64,000 nucleotides of DNA from Dichotomocladium elegans (taxonomy: Eukaryota > Mucoromycota > Mucoromycetes > Mucorales > Lichtheimiaceae), in assembly GCA_025716815.1 (NCBI GenBank), contig JAIXMN010000016.1, positions 62,001-126,000 of the forward strand, in the 5' to 3' direction. This document shows, piece after piece, positions 1 through 10,889 of the stretch (position 1 is the first letter of the stretch; every line of letters begins with the position of its first letter). The translations under genes and the position numbers were made by a program. The notes beneath the pieces are model-generated. The model saw only the letters and a list, made by a program, of their open reading frames with translations, had not been told where the DNA came from and did no database searches.

Positions 1-1557
1 AGTGTGGGTCGCAACAGCAGGAGCCACTGGTTCTCGCATTCCAGGCTGTTGGTCTGCTTCTGCGGTGACAGCAGCGTCAGCAGGAGTAGCCAAAGTCGCC
101 TCATCCTGTCCAGGGCTTGTACTCGAGACAGGCTTGTCCTTCTTTTCCTTCTTTTGGAACCGAAGCAATGTCGTCAGGCGACGTCCCAGCGGCTGCGACT
201 GGCGTTTAATATCTTCTTCTAACGAAGAAGGTGAGATACGGCATGTTTTTTTTAGATGCATCATACAAAACATTTACCGGCAGTCTCGGCAGTTTCAGCA
301 GCAGCAGCAGCAGCAGCGGTAACAACAGGTACATCCTCGGCAGCAGCAGCAGGAGCCTCTTCAGCAGGGGTTGCTGCCGCAGCAGGAGCTTCTTGTTGCA
401 TCACCTCCTTCTTTTTGCCAAAGAACTTGACAATAGGATTGCGTTTGATATGGTCAATGACATGCGAGGAGCCGTGATGCACGTCAGTTGAATCTCCAGA
501 CGTAGGATGACCAGCAGCAGCAGCAGCAACCGACTCAGATTGATCTGCTTTGGAACCGACATCTTTTTCCTCTTTGGGAGCAGCCTCTTCCTTCTTTGGA
601 GCATTGTCTAACGTATTTTGTTAGAAAAAAAAAGTTATGGAACAATTCGCGTGGGAGGGAAGAGAGATGGTTCCTCGTCATCAGTAGGGCTTTATCTTTT
701 TTTTTTCTAATAAAATTCACTTGTTGTTTACCTTCATATTCGGCAGCTTCAGGACTTTCTGGAACTGTAGATGTTGCTGTTGTTGCTGCTGCTGCTGCTT
801 CTTCCTTAGTGGGGCTCTAGGAAAGACATTCTTTAGTAATAAGGCTCTCTTTTTTGTAGAGAAGTCTTGATTCATCGGGGAAGGACTAAGAACAGCACTT
901 GGGAGAGAGCACACACACACACTCTCTGTCTTTCTCTCTCTTTTACTGTAGAAGTTGGCCTACCTTGCTACGAGTAAAAATACCATTTAGAAAGCGCGAA
1001 CGGCGTTTCTCGGGTTTGGCTTCTTCTTCTTTGTGCGTCGAATCTTCAGTCATTGGCTCAGTGGCAGATTCAGTTGGGTCAGCAGCAGCGGCAGAAGCAA
1101 CGGTGGGAGCCGCTGGAGTAGATGGCTCATCAGCTGTGGGAATGATAGGCTGCTGCTGCTGCTGCTTCTTCTCCTCTTTCTTGTCAGAGAACTGTTTCTT
1201 GGCCAACGTCCAAACTTGGGATAGGCGTTTGGTACCGGAGCGAGCAGGTGACGTCGCCGTTGTCGTCGCCTCTCCTTCTTCGGCCGCAGAGGCCCCTCCA
1301 GCAACATCAGCATCAGCAGCAGCAGTAGTAGTAGCAGCAGCAGCAGCAGTAGCAGCAGTAGTATCAACACCAGCAGCACCAGTAGGGAGCATTGACTCAT
1401 CATTAGTTTCCTCCTTGACAGGCTCGGCAAGATGAGCACCCTCGTCACCAGCACCAGAGTCGGCTGTGGTGAGGGGGGCATCAGCGGCTACTTCAGTAGA
1501 AGAAGGAGTAGATGTATTGACTGTGGTGTCACTAATAGGGCTATGGATGTCAGACAT
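1..1557 (-). CDS. Ala/Glu-rich low-complexity protein with basic repeat modules (MEU6-like?), partial
   Basis: Exons read on the minus strand: 1557-964, 816-732, 607-278, and 218 to the window edge, all GT-AG with matching phase. The start is ATG at 1557 (MSDIHSPISD); an upstream in-frame ATG at 1596 would add only a Phe-rich leader. The protein is acidic and rich in Ala/Thr/Glu, interrupted by short basic modules about 20 residues long: KRLSQVWTLAKKQF, KRRSRFLNGIFTRSK, HVIDHIKRNPIVKFFGKKK and RRLTTLLRFQKKEKK. Each is a hydrophobic/basic patch followed by Lys-rich sequence, so they look like repeats of one motif. Such an arrangement recalls fungal MEU6-type proteins, whose PH domain would lie beyond the left edge. 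That identity is a guess; the repeat architecture is what is seen. Confidence 0.6.
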
Positions 1558-1828
1558 GATTGAAAAAAAGAAACAAAGAGTAAAACAACCAGACAAAAAA
1601 TAATAAGGTAAGATCGGGCTGGAAGTATTTTATACAGGTCTGTCCAATCAGCTGAGAATTAAGTTCTTCAGACTTGTCGGCATAACTGGATACACGTGAT
1701 GCACCCTTTTCCCTCCTTATTCCTCCGAAAATACAGTACTAGCAATCCCACCGCTTCCGTAAACCCCTCCAAAAAAGATTCTGCATAAAGAGTCCAGGGC
1801 TGCAAACAATAGAATTGTCTGCGAGCGG

Positions 1829-3330
1829 CTAGTTTAAATCCTCAGTGTAGTTTGCAGGGAAAAGACCTCTTCGCGTGCCGATCTCACCCTCCCACCAGGA
1901 ACTCCGGTTTCCATTTCGCTTTGTCACAATGATACAATCGCCTTCCGCAAAAGAGAGATCGCCGGGCTCTTGGGATGAGTAACTGTATTTCGCAATGACG
2001 ACGGGTGATGGTTTGTGGTTCTCCATGTGCGCCGTAGTACTTAAGGAAGGATTGGGCGGTCGTCTCTTCTCGGTTTCGGTTCGGGGATGACCAAAGTGGT
2101 TAGGCTTCTCGTCCACTGGGTGAGGTGGCGCTGAAGCAGGTGGGGGCGTGTAGGGAGGTGGGGGTTCTTCTTCATTCAACATAACTTCTTCGCCACCGTC
2201 ACTTGTTTGCTGTGCAGCGACCGGCATTGGCTTCTCAGGAGCAGGCGAAGGACAGTAGCTGTTATACATTTGCTGCTGCTGCTGCTGCTGCTCTATGCTA
2301 TATCGGCTGCTTTTTCTTGGGGCAAAAGGTAGGCCTGGCTTTGGGCCGGCGCCAAGCGAGTGGAGGAGGTTATACAGCGGATACGCCTGTGGCGGCGGTG
2401 CAACTTTGCCTGTCAATATTTCACTAGCAGTTACAATACGCCCGTAAAAGGCAGCATTCGTGTTGACACGTTCTGACACTTTAGACCCCTCTAGCGAGTA
2501 TCCTGGAAGTAAATAAGACAGCGTGAGAACCCAGTCATCCGCATATGCACACACTCCTCCTTTCTTATGTTCTCACCTGCAAACAGTCCTTTTGATGTGC
2601 TAATAAATTGACGCGTGACCATCCCTGTGAGTTCGATACAGCCTACCGCATTCTCCACAAATCCGTCACTCACCTGTAAGAATAGGTTGCAGCAATGTGA
2701 GTAGCACTTGTTGCGCCTGCAGACATGGTAACCGCTCGTCCTACGGGTCCCGCACTGAGAGACGCATTCACACCAAGTTGCAACTGTCCTCCGCCGTCAA
2801 TGAATGCCTTGACTGCCGCTCGATAGTTCAGAACTACCACAGAGTCAATCACTTCTGCTCCTACTTGATGGCCATAGCCCTAAAAAAGCAGCAACTGTTA
2901 CGAAAAGGGTCGGTGAACGATTTTGGGGTATTTGTGGAAGCTTACTACGGCAGTGACTGATATTCCAGAGGGGGCTGACCAGGCTTCGATTGTTGAGTAC
3001 GATTATATTACGATTAAGGTTCCGAATAAAGATATCAAGACGATTATTTAAAGGGGGAGATACATAAAATATAGACTTACTGCCATCCGGAAGCCTTCAT
3101 CGCAAGAAAAAAAAGAACATGTTGAGCTTACTGTATTTGCTCCCAAATTATGCAATTCAACACCGACAGCAGAGCCCACCTTGCAATAATAACGCCTGTT
3201 CCTCGCTTTGCTGAAAGCACCAGCCCTACCCGAGTAAGTCGGATAATCATCAGGCCATGGGCATTTGCCAGCACGCTCGATGGAATGAGTTTTTGTACAT
3301 CGCTGCTATCTTTTATTTTATTACAGCAAG
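1829..3330 (-). CDS. SYLF-SH3 protein (LSB3/YSC84/SH3YL1 family), first exon unresolved
   Basis: Binds lipids/actin through the N-terminal SYLF domain and Pro-rich partners through a C-terminal SH3; the family acts at cortical actin patches in endocytosis. Traced exons: to 3180, 3094-3081 (14 nt), 2983-2946 (38 nt), 2879-2674, 2599-2577 (23 nt), 2502-1829. Joined, they give the SYLF core: LIPSSVLANAHGL, GTGVIIARLPDGTWSAPSG, VGAEVIDSVVVLN, LSAGPVGRA and TSKGLFAGYSLEGSKV. A Pro/Gln-rich linker with a CAG-coded Gln run follows, and the last 60 residues are an SH3 (ALYDY-like AKYSYSSQEPGDLSF, SSWWEGEI, GLFPANY). The 14-nt exon supplies LPDG. The exon coding the very N-terminus (an SEAKKAAKIL-like stretch in the family) was not found between 3320 and 3650. 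Confidence 0.85.
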
Positions 3331-3344
3331 ATTTCGCGTTAGTC

Positions 3345-4299
3345 TGCTGACATTTTCTATTCCCTCCCCCCTTTTCCAATCCTGCAGTGGCAGCAATGAT
3401 GCTGATGCCGCTGCATGACAATTACTTGTGAAGCCGGCGAGGATATGCGTAGCGCGGGTTATATCGTCTAGGTGTAGACAACGCACGCTGAGTAAGCACG
3501 TAGACTCTTCTTTGCCGAACCGATATATTCACCAACGCCTTGCCTCTTCCTATTATGAGTACAAACCTGCTAAAGCTTGCGGCGTTCTTCGTGATACACT
3601 CATTTTTGATTTGTTATCCACAACGAAATAGAGGAAAGAAAGAGTATGAAAAAATACACTTTTTTGGGTAGGAAGAAAAAAGGAAAACGCTTTTATACCG
3701 GAAAGTAAATTCACCGAATATAATCGAAGGTACTGCCAAGAATATTATTTGGTAAAACAAAAGCTTGGCATAGCTGCAATTATCCAGGAACGTACCAAAC
3801 GCATGTCTTCCTTCTATCGCTTGTTGTTCCGTTGTACAAAAGAATCTACTGATGATGAACACTCCGTTCTTGTTTCAGAGCTGCAACGTATCGTCAACGG
3901 GCATACCCGACTTAAATCAATGGATCTCTACGGGTAATGCAGAGCTTGTGCTCGAGTGCCTGGATGGAAACTCCTTTTGCAGGGCTTCAACGCATAAATA
4001 GGAAGAGAGAAGACAATGGAGGCCGTGTCTTTTCCTCTCAATGAACCTGCTTTCCGTATTATTCATTTTAAGAAAGAAACTAACCATTATTTTAGTGCTC
4101 GGGAGTCCACAGAACGGCTAACTTCGTCGATGATGCATAAATGATTTTTATTTTGGCACTTGACACCAGCTAAGCGCCAGTCACACTCGTCAGAATTAGA
4201 TATCCTTAAAGATGAGATTATGCCATGAGAACTCTGGACCAAGCAGCAAGCGGCTTTGATTTATTAACCTACGTGTATCCCAAAAAAAGCGTTGTACAA
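3345..4299. other. No recognisable gene
   Basis: This stretch should contain the 5' end of the SYLF-SH3 gene but shows no convincing first exon. A 62-codon open frame at 3749-3937 (plus) has no recognised relatives and no intron logic. Base composition and broken frames resemble the transposon-derived sequence that follows. Confidence 0.4.
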
Positions 4300-5420
4300 G
4301 CACGCTCGATAAAAATCCACTTTTAAAATGTAATAAATGGCAGCATACACTATTTTCCACTTCTGAAGTCGTAGGGTCGCAAAATAAAATCGCATGTAGC
4401 CCAGAAATCTTAACGCGTGATGATAGATTGAATGTCGCATGCATACTCGGAAAGATGTAACACAAAAAACTTTCTTTTGCATTCTGAAATGAGCAATCTA
4501 TTTTTTACGATGGACAAGGCCATGTCGTTGATGAAGAAATGTACCTTCCAAAGATAACTAAGCTTATTGTTATGCGAAAGGATGCAGACATTCGGATGAA
4601 ATAAGCAGGGATCAAGCGCAGTTACACAGCGTACAGTGGCCAAGACAAGGTCAGGATTTTCAAACTGATCTTTGAGAAGGCCTTGCATGCATCAGCTGCT
4701 AGGAATCCATGTTCATTCAGCCCAGCGATGGGCCTTACAGTACGAGAAGGACCCTGGCAGCATCTTTAAGAAACTTAAAGCGAGGAGTCGTTCGCGTATT
4801 CTCAATGAAGAGCATAAGAGCGTTATTTTAGAATGCGTGGATGAGAATCCATCCATTGTCCTAGAGCAGCAGATGGAGCAACTTGCTCCAAAGATTTGAG
4901 GGTTCCAAAGTATCTAAAACAACGCTCCATCGATTTATGAAAAGTGAATGCAGCTTGTCACTGAAAATGGCTCAGCTTCAACCTGTAGACCGGAATAATG
5001 GTGCAAAGAACCAAGAGCGCCTTGGCTGAGTGCGCGGATGGGACAGATATCGACTTTAAAAAAGCTTCCTTTTCGTGGATGAGTCTGGATTCCATATTAA
5101 TATGAAACGTCAGCATGGCATGGTCCAAACTGGTGATCAGAAACCCTGCGCTCTTACAACTGCTATTAGCCGGGCGGAGGAAGTCTGCAATACATTCCAC
5201 ATTGCAGGATCAAACGCTATCAGCAGCACACCAAAGCTACATATGCTACACCACTTGCAAGTGAGGATATATTCAACACCAACTGCCAAAATCCTTCGCG
5301 CGACGTCTTTGGTCGCAAATTACAAACAAGGCCACCCAAAATTTAAATCGGTTTACCTCAGTGAATTCTTAGACAACAATATTTCTGTCAGAGACAACCA
5401 GGGTTATTCTTGGCGGAAAT
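4300..5420 (+). pseudogene. IS630/Tc1-mariner-like (DDE_3) transposase relic, copy 1
   Basis: Reading frames broken by stops and indels spell a helix-turn-helix transposase: GIHVHSAQRWALQYEKDPGS around 4700, then SRILNEEHKSVILECVDENP, LEQQMEQLAPK and KTTLHRFMKSECSLSLK. Near 5070-5110 comes VDESGFHINMKRQHG, matching the first catalytic Asp block of the family. The second Asp, the 'ELNPIEQFW' block and terminal inverted repeats were not found, so the element is truncated and dead. Roughly 4330-4760 is repeated with substitutions and indels at 29290-29770, which defines these as two copies of one family. Confidence 0.8.
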
Positions 5421-5699
5421 GCCCTTGATTTGATTTTGAGTATATCCATACTGTCATTGACTTCCCCTATGAAAGGACAATAGTAGCAGGAACGATACTG
5501 ATGACTCCAACCATGGGAACTACAAGCACAAGAATACGAACAACTGCTATTTCTCAAACAAAGGATCTTGCCCCTTTTAAGATAGTAGCTGACTGGCGGA
5601 AGGTCAATAAGAGTAGACTTACAAGACTACAGCAGGTACAATATTATACAAACCGGAAATATTACATAATTTTGTTCCATCCTTGAAAGGGTTTGTCCA
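5421..5699. other. Tail of the transposon relic, unassigned
   Basis: Open segments around 5340-5420 and 5501-5640 do not match the expected distal transposase motifs. No other feature is seen. Confidence 0.35.
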
Positions 5700-6110
5700 C
5701 CTTGATTTCTTATAAATAATGGACTTTCTGAGCGAACTCTCTTTCTTCTTTATCAAATCCATTCTCACGGCCCTACTCGATATGGAATCTGTAGGCTATC
5801 GTCTTTTTTTTATTATTATTTGTGACTGACACTCATTGCTGCTTCTAGATTGACCAATCTTGCCCGTCTCCAAGGTCATGGAAGGGGGTGCAATGGATAC
5901 CGGATACCCCCCGGTGGGGTCGTGATCTGGCTGCCTTCGGGCAAGGCCCTTCCCTTTTTCTTTTGTCGCTGCTCTCCCTCCTGTTCCTCCGTCCCGGTTA
6001 TCGCCGGGACATATCTGGCTAATCCCGTGGACGGTGGTGTAAGTTAAAGAGTATGGGAGAAGGATAAATCTTTTTTATTGGATCCAATATGGATGCGAGT
6101 TACTTTGTAA
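5700..6110 (+). mobile_element. Fanzor-element relic A (3'-end derivative)
   Basis: Order of parts: a TATAAATA-like box (about 5712), a leader, an intron-like 3' splice site TTCTAG followed by ATTGACCAATC (from 5850), then CCAAGGTCATGGAA, and TGGGGTCGTGATCTGGCTGCC (coding W-G-R-D-L-A-A, compare W-N-R-D-L-A-A in the Fanzor at 32.7 kb). Next come a TGCC-TTCG-GGCA hairpin (5932-5943), a 20-nt hairpin with loop TTATCG (5991-6010), GTAAGTTAA (6039) and GGATGCGAGTTAC near the right end. The same parts in the same order occur in the Fanzor locus and in copies at 7.1, 7.9 and 56.7 kb. No intact protein is encoded; it is either a decayed 5'-truncated Fanzor or a non-autonomous element. Confidence 0.65.
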
Positions 6111-7029
6111 CTATTGATACAATTATTAATACAATCCTATGCGTCATTTTTTGTACTTTGTACGACATTTATTTTTGAAAATAAAGTATGCGATGACCCA
6201 CGGAGACAGCCCTGGGAAAGAAGAATTGACACGGTGTTAAGTAACACACACCATGATTGTAGACATAATATTTGTAACATATTAAAGCCACATGCACCCT
6301 ATTCCCAAATCGCAAGGGTGACAAGGAATCGTTTTTTATAAAACTACGTCAGTTTTTTTGCGGTCTATCGATCCATCTCGGTATAGAGACCGACAGTCTG
6401 AATAAGCTACGCTACAACAGCTATACGAATAAGTCAGACTGAGTTTGTTACGCGTAGTCTTTCCAGGTAGGAACCGAAACGTAGGGGCTGTAGGGTAAAA
6501 TAAGGAGAATTCACGAAGCATTTAAATCGTTTTTATTATTTAAGAGTTCAATGCCATCGCTGAGCGTCAATAGAGAATTCTTCAATGGTCTTTCCGATAA
6601 GGACAATAGGACCTTCACAGGATCTAAGAAATACATATACTAATAGAACAGGATGGAAACATATACCAAAGCCACGGCCTCAACCACGATTCCATAAATC
6701 GAGATATAATACTTCTTTATAATGACTTGTATTAAGCGGGCGCATGAGCACGCCCAGTACGGACGTACAAGTCAGCAAATAGGATGACCACAGGCTGAAT
6801 ATCGATTGCTGATATGCGCTATGCAAGCGGTTCGAGTGTAAGAGCATCATAACCAATAGCATCAGCAAGCGATGAACGAGGTGTGGTGAAAGAAGGACAC
6901 TATTGACCGCTGTATGTGCTTCGATATCGCTTACGTATTATAGAAACTTGTAATTTCCCGGTCCGTGTGTCACATAAGTAAAGCATCAGCAGAGGATGCT
7001 ATGCGGATGCAATTGACCGCTATATATAC
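6111..7029. other. AT-rich intergenic sequence, no gene seen
   Basis: Only short open frames without recognisable motifs. It lies between two Fanzor-element relics and is probably old transposon-derived DNA. Confidence 0.4.
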
Positions 7030-7340
7030 AGTATCCAGTGCAACATTGATTTCCTATAAATATTGCAGAGTCGAGAAATCTACTCTCTGATTGAACTCCA
7101 GCCTGTCCGTCCATTCCCTGCTCTCAGCCTGAGTGGTCACTCGAAATGGTTTATGGCAATCCAGCATCCGCTTTCCTTTGCAGATTGTTTCAATCATACC
7201 CGTACTCGATGAGTCTCATGGAACAGTGGGGGCGATCCTGGACTCGTTTCCGATCTTAGTACAAATTAAAGGTTTAGAGACAGGATAGTATTCAGTTGAC
7301 TAACAGATTTCAATGCAACCGAAGCGAAATCTTTTATTCG
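7030..7340 (+). mobile_element. Fanzor-element relic D (internally deleted)
   Basis: It begins with ATTTCCTATAAATATTG, close to relic A's TATA region, and passes through CACTCGAAATGG (compare CTACTCGATATGG in A). A 3' splice-like TTTGCAG at about 7184 is followed by ATTGTTTCAATCATACCCGT and CTCATGGAACAGTGGGGG, aligning to A's ATTGACCAATCTTGCCCGT and GTCATGGAAGGGGG. The RDLAA/hairpin part is deleted. The right end TTGACTAACAG (7296-7306) and GCGAAATCT matches the Fanzor locus at 33044-33078. Confidence 0.6.
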
Positions 7341-7639
7341 CTGATACACAACAACTTTATGCATATTGTTAGTTCTATATACATCTCGAGCGAAGACTGA
7401 CATGATGCAGACATCATCGGCGATCTTGTACCACGCAAACGACCAAGCCTCAGTTCATCGATACCATCTACTTGACATCGGTATGCAGACCTTTTATGAC
7501 TCTATATTAAGATTTGGTTTGCTTACCCACTGCAACCCATAAATTCCGTTGGACAAGATGTTTTCAAAAGATATCGTCTCAAACGTGACTTCTATTCTAA
7601 TTTTCAAAGTAAATCTCGTAGATAAAACCATTGCATTAA
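7341..7639. other. No gene seen
   Basis: Short spacer between two relics of the same element family in opposite orientation; nothing recognisable. Confidence 0.35.
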
Positions 7640-8190
7640 TAGGTAAAAGGAAAGCATGAATCCTACTCAATTCTTTTAACTTACCGCCCGGATCACATGA
7701 GGGGTATATAGATGTGCACATGGCAATAACCATGGCGGAGAAATTGGGCGATGTAACATAGCAGTCGCAAGAGCAAGCTAACAGCAGCGGTGAAGGGACA
7801 CCGGAATCAAAACACGAGCGAACACTAGAAGCAACGGCAGGAGTAAGAAACCATGCGAAAGGCGAGGCCAATAGCAGATTACGCCGGGTGAGCGCGGGGA
7901 CAAAGAAGACGACGAGCACACGCAATGCCAGAAGCAATGCCTCCTCAGTAAAAAGAAAAAATGGAAAGACCTGCCCGATGGCAGCCAAATCGCGACCCCC
8001 CACCAGGTGGTCTAGTACCCTTTTTGTCCTGTCTTCCATAACTCACAAATACAGGTGCGATTGGTCAACCTACAAAGGACAGAAGGTGTTAGATTTGAGG
8101 TTTCACAATATATGAAAGACAGGCCAAAGATGTATTCGATAGAGAAGAATAGTTCGCTCATAACTTCTATTATTCATAGGAAATTAAGAT
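7640..8190 (-). mobile_element. Fanzor-element relic E (inverted)
   Basis: Read on the minus strand from about 8185: ATTTCCTATGAATAATAG and GAGCGAAC match relic A's leader. Then CTTTGTAG (about 8075) is followed by TTGACCAATCGCACCTGT, TTATGGAAGACAGG, and GTGGGGGGTCGCGATTTGG coding G-G-R-D-L-A-A. The stem CTGCC/GGCAG survives (TGCC-ATCG-GGCA, plus-strand 7972-7983) and GTAAGTTAA lies at 7684-7676. A 181-codon open frame crosses this block (8039-7494), but its hydrophobic product follows the pyrimidine-rich repeat sequence and I do not consider it a gene. Confidence 0.6.
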
Positions 8191-9590
8191 GGAATAGGTA
8201 AGGATGGGCGGTCACGCATGGCTTCCTTGGTGGTTGGCAATGCTGTAACTGATATATATGTACGGTGATTTCTGACAGCTTATATCTACGGCAAACATCG
8301 CTGCTACATTCCAATGATTACTATATACCAGGGAACAAACAACCATCAATTTTGTTGCAGACAAGTTTAAACGGGCCGTTTGATTCTTTCGTGGGGTACG
8401 CATGGTTGTATGACCGAGGATAAAGTGTGATTAGCTGTAAATTGCATCAAGCGTAATTCAGTCTATCAAAATATGACAGAAGAAGCGATAGTTTAGTGAA
8501 TGAGATCTAGCGCTGAGGTTACGTATGATATATCCAGCTATATAGCGAGGAAGTCTGCGTTGTGGGCCATAGGCAGAGTATTCATGTTGCTGCGCACTCA
8601 TAACAAAGCCGGATTTGAATCTGCGTGTATTTATACATTGTCTATCAGCTACACACCAGAAAGACTTAACAGCCCTTCCTAGGCAAGACAAAACTCTTTT
8701 CCATCTGCTTCGCTGATGAGTAACATTATATAATCAGACAAGCGACCTGTCATAGACAAAACAGGAACCGTTCATGACTGTACACCTGCATAAATGGAAG
8801 TGCGCACTTCCTCCGCATTGTTTTTGCTTGCTGGTCAATCTCCTTATCACTAGAGATACCGTAATTTTTCATAATAAATGTCATCAAGTTATTGTCCTCA
8901 CTATTTTAATTGTTCCCGCAATGTCATTTTCCTCGTCGTTCTTTCTTCTGATATTTACCCAGCTTGATGCGTAATGAGGAACACCTAACATTCACCGCTC
9001 TAGCCTAGCTCTTGGCCTGTTCTTTGTTTCTGCACTAGTCTACTTCTGTCTGGCATATTTCTGATTAGTAGTATTAATGCTGATTTTCGTATATGCGACA
9101 TTCGCTTGTCAATCGGGTGTAAAACACGACTTCTATTTTTGGAAGACTGTGCTGCGACTTCGATTGCGGAAAAACACGCACATACACACACATATATATA
9201 TATATATATATATTGCTCACCGCATTGATACCATAATTAGAGCGCGTACGGATATTGGCGACTGTCTGTCTACACATCTGCTGTATGGGCGCTCATACCC
9301 ATTGGTCCATCATACGGGCGGTTTCCTCGATTTCATTTTCCTTCATGCAAGCATGTCTCTTGTCTATTTTTCTTTCTCGTACCCTTGCGTGCATCAATGC
9401 AATTAACGACCAGTCTTTTTTGTGGTTCATCTGTGAGCTGTTGTGCTGCGTTACACAGACATGAGGTGTAAAACATGCTTATTTCAGAGGAACAAAAAGA
9501 TAAAATACACACGATGCATATGTTCAAGGGCGGTGATCCTCGGTGTAGAATGATTTCTTTCTTTCTTCTTCTTCTTCCCTGCTCATCCCC
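8191..9590. other. Long intergenic region upstream of the velvet gene
   Basis: No gene supported. Contains a (CA)n/(TA)n microsatellite at about 9181-9213 and a pyrimidine-rich stretch (9550-9590) just before the velvet start, which probably belongs to its promoter/5' UTR. Confidence 0.4.
9181..9213. repeat. (CA)n-(TA)n microsatellite
   Basis: Short CACACA run passing into about ten TA units. Confidence 0.8.
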
Positions 9591-10889
9591 ATGATTCCTT
9601 TCCAATCCAACGAGAGCAACGATGAAGATTCATACAACAATTATTTGACCAGTGATTATACGTCACGACCAAACAACGCATCGTTTCACCAGATGACAAA
9701 CATTTCCCCACTTACACATGATGACTGGCAGTGGCAAACCACGTATGCAGCATTACCTACAGAGACTGAGATGTTAAATCAACTCGTTTCAATGGCCGGG
9801 TCATCCCTTCATGTCCCCACTCCAGGCAGCAGCAGCAGCAGCAGCAGCATTGAACCAAACCGCCTCCACCAAAGGGAATGGTAATCAACTGATGTGGTAC
9901 ACAGAACCAAAACTAAGGATATGAATGTTGGAGTTACTTATATTTTTCTGTCAGGAACTATGAACTTATTGTTGCTCAGCAACCTGTACGTGCCCGCATG
10001 TGTGGTTTTGGTGACAAAGATCGTCGTCCTGTGAATCCACCACCCATTGTAGAACTGGTCATCACCACCAAGGACGGCAATCGACTTGATCCGGAGTAAG
10101 TGCATTAGTTACACAAGACATCCTTTTATAGATGCTATTTTCACACGATAAAGTCAAGTGGATGTCACGCATTTCATTGCGCACTGCGACAGCTGGCAAG
10201 CCGATGGTATAACGCAGGCAAATATAATCGTACCAACAGATCCTACGAAGCGATTGGAACTCCAAAAAACTCGAAACCTCGTGGGAAACCAGGTGTCCAC
10301 ACCTCTCAAATTGTACAACGTCGACGGCCGCCTGGGGATTTTTTTTATCTTTAGCGATGTCAGTATCCGGCTAGAAGGAAGATACCGTCTTGGATTCTCA
10401 CTTATCGATATCCGGATGTAAGTTTATTTACGTAGCGAACCAAATAGTTCCACCCCTATGTGGCGCGGGTAGGGTTTTGCGTGGTTTTTAGGCTGGGGAG
10501 GGTGGGTAGGGTGCGTAAGTTTTTTGTTTTTTTGCAGGGTTTCTATGATTGCTCATGTTTCATTGTCCATAGTCCGCCGCAGGCTGTGTTTCCGACCTCT
10601 CAGATTATCGCCAAAGTTTATTCAGATGTCATCACGGTTTACTCCGGAAAGACCTTTCCAGGCGTCGTCTGTGAGTAAAGGGAAATTGGGCGAAATTCTT
10701 AACCACTAAAGCGGGGGAGAAATAGCACGAACGCCGCTCTCTGTCTGTTTTTTAAAACAGGGAGTGAAAATCCCAGTACGCAAGGAAGATCATCAAGACA
10801 TTGTGGCGTCATCAAATTCCAGCGGAAGTAGGAAGCGTCCCACAGTTGATGATGTGCCACAGCGTCAAGAATGGGATTCTATGTACTGA
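9591..10889 (+). CDS. Velvet-domain transcription regulator (VosA/VelB-type)
   Basis: Velvet proteins are fungal NF-kB-like DNA-binding regulators of sporulation and secondary metabolism. Exons: 9591-9880, 9955-10095, 10154-10417, 10573-10670, 10726-10889, phases consistent, total 957 nt = 318 aa. An N-terminal tail of about 95 residues with a Ser run precedes the velvet domain. Diagnostic motifs: [45 protein letters not shown] and [19 protein letters not shown]. The C-terminus holds a basic SRKRP, a likely nuclear signal. The fourth-exon acceptor (10572) was chosen because it keeps frame through [18 protein letters not shown]; an acceptor at 10543 would break it. The short tail suggests a VosA-like member rather than VeA, but this is not certain. 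Confidence 0.9.

Noticed and set aside
3081..3180. Apparent frameshift/deletion in the SYLF domain
   Set aside because: An intron starting GTGGGC and a 14-nt exon restore ARLPDGTWSAPSG exactly, so no mutation is needed.
7494..8039. A 181-codon open frame on the minus strand
   Set aside because: It runs through Fanzor-element relic E; its start (GGRDLAA) and hydrophobic middle come from the repeat's pyrimidine-rich sequence, not from a host gene.
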